Positions 60,729 to 64,000 of a stretch of 64,000 bases of DNA are shown in pieces (position 1 is the stretch's first letter; every line of letters begins with the position of its first letter). Location: contig NC_066852.1 in the NCBI RefSeq assembly GCF_001640805.2, forward strand, positions 11,231,194 to 11,295,193, given 5' to 3'. Position numbers and translations under genes: made by a program. The notes beneath the pieces are model-generated. The model did not search any database and had not been told where the DNA came from. It saw nothing but the letters and a program-made list of their open reading frames with translations. The stretch comes from Lates calcarifer. Taxonomy: Eukaryota; Chordata; Actinopteri; Centropomidae.

Positions 60729-61242
60729 CAAGCAAGGGATGAAGATGTGATGATTAAAAATCTGCACTGTCTGAAATAGACTATTATTTCAGATGACTAC
60801 AATTATAATGAAGGACATTTTTCCCTGAGTACAGCCTGCAGGAGTGTAATCAAAATAACTAACCTATGACTCAACTACGCCACCTTAAGGGCGTGTAGGC
60901 AAACTAACTGAACTCCAGGCAGCAGAGGGATACACCTCTAGTAGGATCCCTTTACCTTTTGTTTCAACATAGTTGATGCATTTTCGCACAAACTTGAATC
61001 CAACTTCATTCAGCTCCACTGAGGAATAAAAAAGACAAAAAGAATGAGCAGATCTGACATCAAACAGTAATTCTAAGACAATACTCCTCATTGTTTAAAC
61101 ATGAATAAAGATGCTTTCAGTGACATGGGACGTAAGATGAGACATCACTGTGTCCGTCTACATCAACATTACATGTTCTGACATTGAGAATAATGATGAC
61201 TGACTTACTTTCGGCTTGCTTGTGAATTGGGGAATGATAGAT
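52446..61242 (-). CDS. ophn1: Oligophrenin-1, 3' part (RhoGAP domain and proline-rich tail)
   Basis: OPHN1 is a BAR-PH-RhoGAP protein that stimulates GTP hydrolysis by Rho-family GTPases and acts at synapses and in endocytosis. Minus-strand exons in order are 61242-61209, 61018-60956, 60339-60265, 59183-59099, 58656-58598, 57831-57726, 57589-57430, 57217-57070, 56283-55981, 55338-55191, 53992-53942, optional 52713-52665, and 52545 onward. All phases join. The RhoGAP domain shows FKFVRKCIN, the arginine finger in [64 protein letters not shown] and [11 protein letters not shown]. The tail has APPVPPPR and [12 protein letters not shown]3-binding type. The partial product is 443 residues if the 49-nt exon is skipped, 428 if included. 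The BAR and PH exons lie beyond the right edge. Resemblance to human OPHN1 is strong from memory. Confidence 0.96.
52665..52713 (-). CDS. ophn1: ophn1 49-nt cassette exon (alternative C-terminus)
   Basis: It has a pyrimidine-rich acceptor (CTCTCCTCTAATTTAG) and a GAG|GTGAGA donor. In frame from the exon ending at 53942 it reads [17 protein letters not shown] and then meets AAT TGA in the next exon. Its length, 49 nt, is not a multiple of three, so it switches the tail. Whether it is used is inferred from splice sites only. Confidence 0.5.
53150..53340. repeat. Common teleost repeat in ophn1 intron
   Basis: GAGCTGAAGAAGCCTCTTGA, then GTGGTGAAACATCTTTAAGT and ACCCATGACCTGGATGACAG are the hallmarks of a repeat found in very many fish genomes. 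It explains the 93-codon minus frame at 53029. Confidence 0.7.
53942..53992 (-). CDS. ophn1: ophn1 tail exon ([16 protein letters not shown])
   Basis: 51 nt between acceptor TTTCTGCAG and donor GTATGT. Reads [16 protein letters not shown], matching human VASRTRFFETASRKTG as I recall it. Ends in phase 2 (AG|). Confidence 0.9.
53993..55190. other. ophn1 intron
   Basis: AT-rich, no recognised element. It begins (on the minus strand) with the strong donor GTAAGT at 55190. Confidence 0.45.
55191..55338 (-). CDS. ophn1: ophn1 proline-rich exon
   Basis: 148 nt. Reads [20 protein letters not shown], then [20 protein letters not shown] and [18 protein letters not shown] matches human RPPVRPPDPP. The exon ends TA|GTAAGT, so intron retention would create TAG exactly at the junction. 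The longer 66-codon frame in another phase is a shadow. Confidence 0.92.
55981..56283 (-). CDS. ophn1: ophn1 long tail exon
   Basis: 303 nt. Begins with the end of an N-G-Q-D-D junction and continues [40 protein letters not shown], ending KGTSTNREG. It is low-complexity, rich in proline, serine and charged residues, and diverges much from mammals, as is typical of this region. Acceptor TTTGTAACAG, donor GTATTA. Confidence 0.9.
56284..57069. other. ophn1 intron
   Basis: No element recognised. The 77- and 73-codon plus frames at 56449 have no domain. Confidence 0.45.
57070..57217 (-). CDS. ophn1: ophn1 exon after the RhoGAP domain
   Basis: 148 nt. Reads [37 protein letters not shown] and [19 protein letters not shown] and PITISKR match human OPHN1. 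Acceptor GTGATTACAG after a T-run, donor A|GTAATT. Confidence 0.94.
57430..57589 (-). CDS. ophn1: ophn1 RhoGAP exon (VIFGPTLM)
   Basis: 160 nt. Reads [34 protein letters not shown] and [15 protein letters not shown]. The block [16 protein letters not shown] is the highly conserved end of the RhoGAP fold with the catalytic-site asparagine. Donor AAG|GTACAT. Confidence 0.97.
57726..57831 (-). CDS. ophn1: ophn1 RhoGAP exon ([10 protein letters not shown])
   Basis: 106 nt. Reads [20 protein letters not shown] then [14 protein letters not shown]. Acceptor TGTATCACAG, donor AG|GTAAGT. Confidence 0.96.
57832..58597. other. ophn1 intron
   Basis: No element recognised; the minus frames here are non-coding. 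Confidence 0.45.
58598..58656 (-). CDS. ophn1: ophn1 RhoGAP exon (SLSEPLMT)
   Basis: 59 nt. Reads [19 protein letters not shown]. The L-SEP-L/V-MT block is the family hallmark (LREPL/SEPV). Acceptor GTCTGCAG, donor A|GTAAGA. Confidence 0.96.
58657..59098. other. ophn1 intron
   Basis: AT-rich, nothing recognised. Confidence 0.45.
59099..59183 (-). CDS. ophn1: ophn1 RhoGAP exon ([12 protein letters not shown])
   Basis: 85 nt. Reads [20 protein letters not shown] then SALKFYL, completing R with the next exon. Acceptor CCTCCGTAG, donor AG|GTGTGT. Confidence 0.96.
59184..60264. other. ophn1 intron
   Basis: No element recognised. Confidence 0.45.
60265..60339 (-). CDS. ophn1: ophn1 RhoGAP exon with arginine finger
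   Basis: 75 nt. Reads [20 protein letters not shown] then NAFF. The arginine in VYRTVGSN is the catalytic arginine finger inserted into the GTPase active site. Acceptor CTCTTTTCAG, donor G|GTAAGG. Confidence 0.97.
60340..60955. other. ophn1 intron
   Basis: Contains a G-run near 60377-60385 and the (AT)n tract listed separately. Confidence 0.45.
60678..60723. repeat. (AT)n microsatellite, ophn1 intron
   Basis: About 46 nt of near-perfect AT repeat. Confidence 0.96.
60956..61018 (-). CDS. ophn1: ophn1 exon at the start of the RhoGAP domain
   Basis: 63 nt. Reads [20 protein letters not shown], preceded by a split methionine codon. GFKFVRKCI matches human OPHN1. Acceptor TTATTCCTCAG, donor G|GTAAAG. 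Confidence 0.96.
61209..61242 (-). CDS. ophn1: ophn1 small linker exon ([11 protein letters not shown])
   Basis: 34 nt. Reads [11 protein letters not shown] in phase 0. It links the PH domain to RhoGAP and fits the IYHSP motif that follows the PH domain in this family. Acceptor TCATTTCAG, donor A|GTAAGT. It is the most 5' coding exon in the window. Confidence 0.9.
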
Positions 61243-64000
61243 CTGAAATGAAAAAAAAATGGGAAAGGAAAAGTGAAGACTGTGGAGCGTGTGGAAAAAC
61301 CTACCGCAGCCTGATTAATGAATGTGGATTTCTTAAAACTGAAAATGAGAGAAAAAAATAAAAATACACTGGATGATGGCACAGTAGCACAAAACCGCTC
61401 CACCGAAACCAACTTCCAGGATACAGTAAAAGCTTTTCCAGGATCGTTGAAGGGAATATTAGCCCGATTTTCCACTTACAGTTTACCTTAAGAACAGATT
61501 TAAATTACATAAAAAACTAACAATGGTGAAAACAGAGAGAGAAGTGGTGGAAAACTGGAAAGATTCCTGCATCAAGAACAGCCAAACAAATGAAAAGAAT
61601 CTGGTTTACTCTTAAGAGCGATTTGGCAAATCTTCAATATTAAAACCAGATAAGTACAGTCTCCAGTAACCCACCCAGAGACCAGGCAGTTGCTGTCAGA
61701 TGTGATGGATTTTTTTTTTAAATCAAAGCTTTATCTAGCTCTTCCCCCAAAATAGCTTATGGGCCTCCCTGCTAATGAACGTCAGAGGTCAAAGGTCAGG
61801 GCCAGCTACAGAGCAGCTGGAGATAGTAGGTACTTCTCCAAGGACACTTCAGCAGCACGAGTGTTTGTTGTCACAGGCGGCTGAAGTGTGATTATTTATT
61901 GATCTAAAACTGAGAGGAGAACTACAACTTCTCTATCATGTCATGTTAGAGTTTACTGTCAGCTCTGTTTTGGGAGGAAATTATTTTGACTCCCACAACA
62001 ACAAATCTGATCTATGGATGCAAAGTAATCAAACTACCTTCAGACAAAGGAATTACTTACTTATTAGAATGATTGTTTTCATTTCTGTGACTAAAAAGAA
62101 CTTGGGGAAGCACATGAGAGCATTCTGCTCTTTGTCCTACACTCTTAATGCCAAACTGTTTCAAAACATTTCAGGGAAAGTGAAGTGATCTGAACATGTA
62201 GAATTGCATTTGTCATTTTGGCACACAGGCTCATGCGTATCAGCCGCTTCTTGGTTTAGAGGTGTAACAAATTTGCCAAAACAGACTTATGGACTGTTTC
62301 TGGTTTCAGGATGGTTTCCCTCCCAGAGCTCCTGGGATGTTTGTATGGGCAAAAACATCTGAAATTATGGCCAAAGTGTATCTACTGGGGCTGAAAGTTA
62401 CCGTTTGTTGTTACAGTTACCTCTATTATTGAATAAGTTGCAGGTAATTTTTGAAAAATCAAGTTTTATTGTCAGAAAATAGTGAAAAAATCTGAATTCG
62501 CTTGAGCCAAAGCTGAAAAACGACTTGACGATTAATCTACAGTAAAATCAAAACAACTGCCAATTACTTTTCGTGACTGACTAATCAACTAATCATTTCA
62601 GCTCTATTGTCTACCGTAAGCCTGTGGTGACAGGGACATCGTACTGTCTAAACAATGATACTAACACTGGAGATTAAATGTACAAGAATCAGAGCAAAGT
62701 TCTGTGTTCTACAGACTAATGTTCCTCATACTGATGTTAGAGTATGAGGGAGTCTGATACCGTATGTATAGAGAGATCCAAGGGTAACAGATACTAGACA
62801 TTAGACATACTGCGCTACAAGGCTGATAATAAAAAGCAATATAAATGTCCATACTGCAGCACGGAAGGGTAGAAGCAGTGCTGCATCTTATATTTCAGCT
62901 ACTCAAAAGGCTAAAGGGCATTTAAAGTGCAATAAAGTCGACAGAGTTGGTGATATTATTCTAAAAGAACACCACACAGAGTTGATCCTCATCCGCACTG
63001 AAGACACCCAGAGGCACTGCAGACATCTCAGTGGTGGATCTCTGTTTGAGAATATTTGGGCAAAATGAGCACTATTGCAAAATTTTCCTAATATACAGAA
63101 GTCACTGAGGAAGTTGCACAGGAAGAGGGCACTGAAAAGTGTGCTTTCTGTTATTTTCACATCCCCCGATGCTGACGGTTTACGTGTTCTGTCCACAACT
63201 GACACAACACATCTACCACCAAACTGTCTGATATGACAGAGATGTGACAACAACGGCGGAGAGAGCACAACGGAAAGCAAAACAGTGTTGATGGCTACAA
63301 CCAAAAGAGGAATTAACAACGCATTAAATGCTACTGAAGCATTTTAGTAATTCGTCGCCTCAAATCCGCTCAATGCATAGAGACTTCATGGGGACAGCGA
63401 GGTTTGGCAGATCAACAGGTCGACAGTTTCTACGAGGAGGTTTTTATTAACACCTAAATATTATATTAAGTGCCAAAAAACCCCACTAACTGTGAATTCA
63501 TCCCAGCGGTAAGAGGGTATTAAGACTAACCAGGTGGCATCATTTAGCCATGCACTGACGGATTAATGTGTCTAACAAACATCTCTCATACATCTGTAAT
63601 AGAGAAGCTACAATGAGATCATACATGTCTACATCCTGCAGTGCTTCACAGATGTCAACTGTGAGCTGTCACTTGCTTTACATGATGGATCTTAGAACTG
63701 ATATTGTCTCCTTCAAAAAAACTGATAAATACCATTTAGAAACAACAAACTAGTTTTTATTTTCTCATTTTCAGTTTTCTCATTTTCACTTGATTAACTT
63801 TGTGAAGAAAAACACATTTAATAAGGTGCAACCCAATTAGAGAGCTGCGAGTGACGAACGATGAATCTCGATAATGACAATTGTCTCCCACCCACCCCCA
63901 CCCCAGAAAAAGCACAGTTGCCATGTCACTCTATATATTTTGACAGGAGGGACAGTTTCATGACCTTAATCAAATAAATCCTAAATAAGATGAGAAACAA
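61243..64000. other. ophn1 intron running off the right edge
   Basis: The exon that should end in the PH-domain residues before IYHSP is not found here, so this is intron to at least 64000. The 138-codon minus frame at 62903 and the 105-codon frame at 61158 show no OPHN1 or other domain. Confidence 0.6.
62390..62610. repeat. Dispersed teleost repeat, copy 2 (inverted relative to 3060-3389)
   Basis: Begins GGGGCTGAAAGTTACCGTTT, contains GTCAGAAAATAGTGAAAAA and ends GACTGACTAATCAACTAATC followed by ATTTCAGCTCT. It is the reverse-oriented counterpart of the copy near 3.1 kb, strongly diverged. Confidence 0.6.

Noticed and set aside
62903..63319. 138-codon minus open frame
   Set aside because: No match to OPHN1 BAR or PH sequence, no splice-site logic and no domain; it lies in an intron.
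1..64000. CRISPR arrays, tRNA and rRNA genes, bacterial operons
   Set aside because: No spaced direct repeats, no cloverleaf with intact A and B boxes, and split genes throughout; this is vertebrate nuclear DNA.

Overview
The window is vertebrate nuclear DNA, almost certainly from a ray-finned (teleost) fish. Genes are split by GT-AG introns. The gaps carry Tc1/mariner relics, L2-like LINE relics and short repeats typical of teleost genomes. The androgen receptor lies next to oligophrenin-1, as on human Xq12, but the whole AR gene takes about 20 kb.

Layout. From 1 to about 5.9 kb there is no recognisable gene, only repeats, including a decayed Tc1-like transposase near 4.4-5.2 kb. At 5910-7076 on the minus strand is one uninterrupted coding exon for a B3GNT3-like beta-1,3-N-acetylglucosaminyltransferase. 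From 7.1 to 25.1 kb is a long gap with MITEs, LINE pieces and microsatellites. It also holds a few short coding-biased islands on the plus strand (about 14.9, 18.2, 20.0-20.5 and 22.0 kb) that I cannot assign to a gene.

From 25166 to 45487 on the plus strand lies the complete coding region of an androgen receptor (eight exons, 765 residues). All splice junctions are resolved and phases are consistent. Exons 2, 3, 5 and 6 have lengths that I recall as identical to human AR (152, 117, 145 and 131 nt).

From about 45.5 to 52.4 kb is the convergent intergenic or 3' UTR interval. From 52446 to 61242 on the minus strand are the last 12 or 13 coding exons of oligophrenin-1 (ophn1): the end of the PH-GAP linker, the whole RhoGAP domain and the proline-rich tail. 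The BAR and PH exons must lie beyond 64 kb. A 49-nt exon near the 3' end has a length that is not a multiple of three, so including or skipping it changes the C-terminus.

The genes are not a functional unit. A Golgi glycosyltransferase, a nuclear steroid receptor and a Rho GTPase-activating protein sit side by side. The AR-OPHN1 tail-to-tail pairing is the conserved feature. No tRNA, rRNA or CRISPR array was seen.
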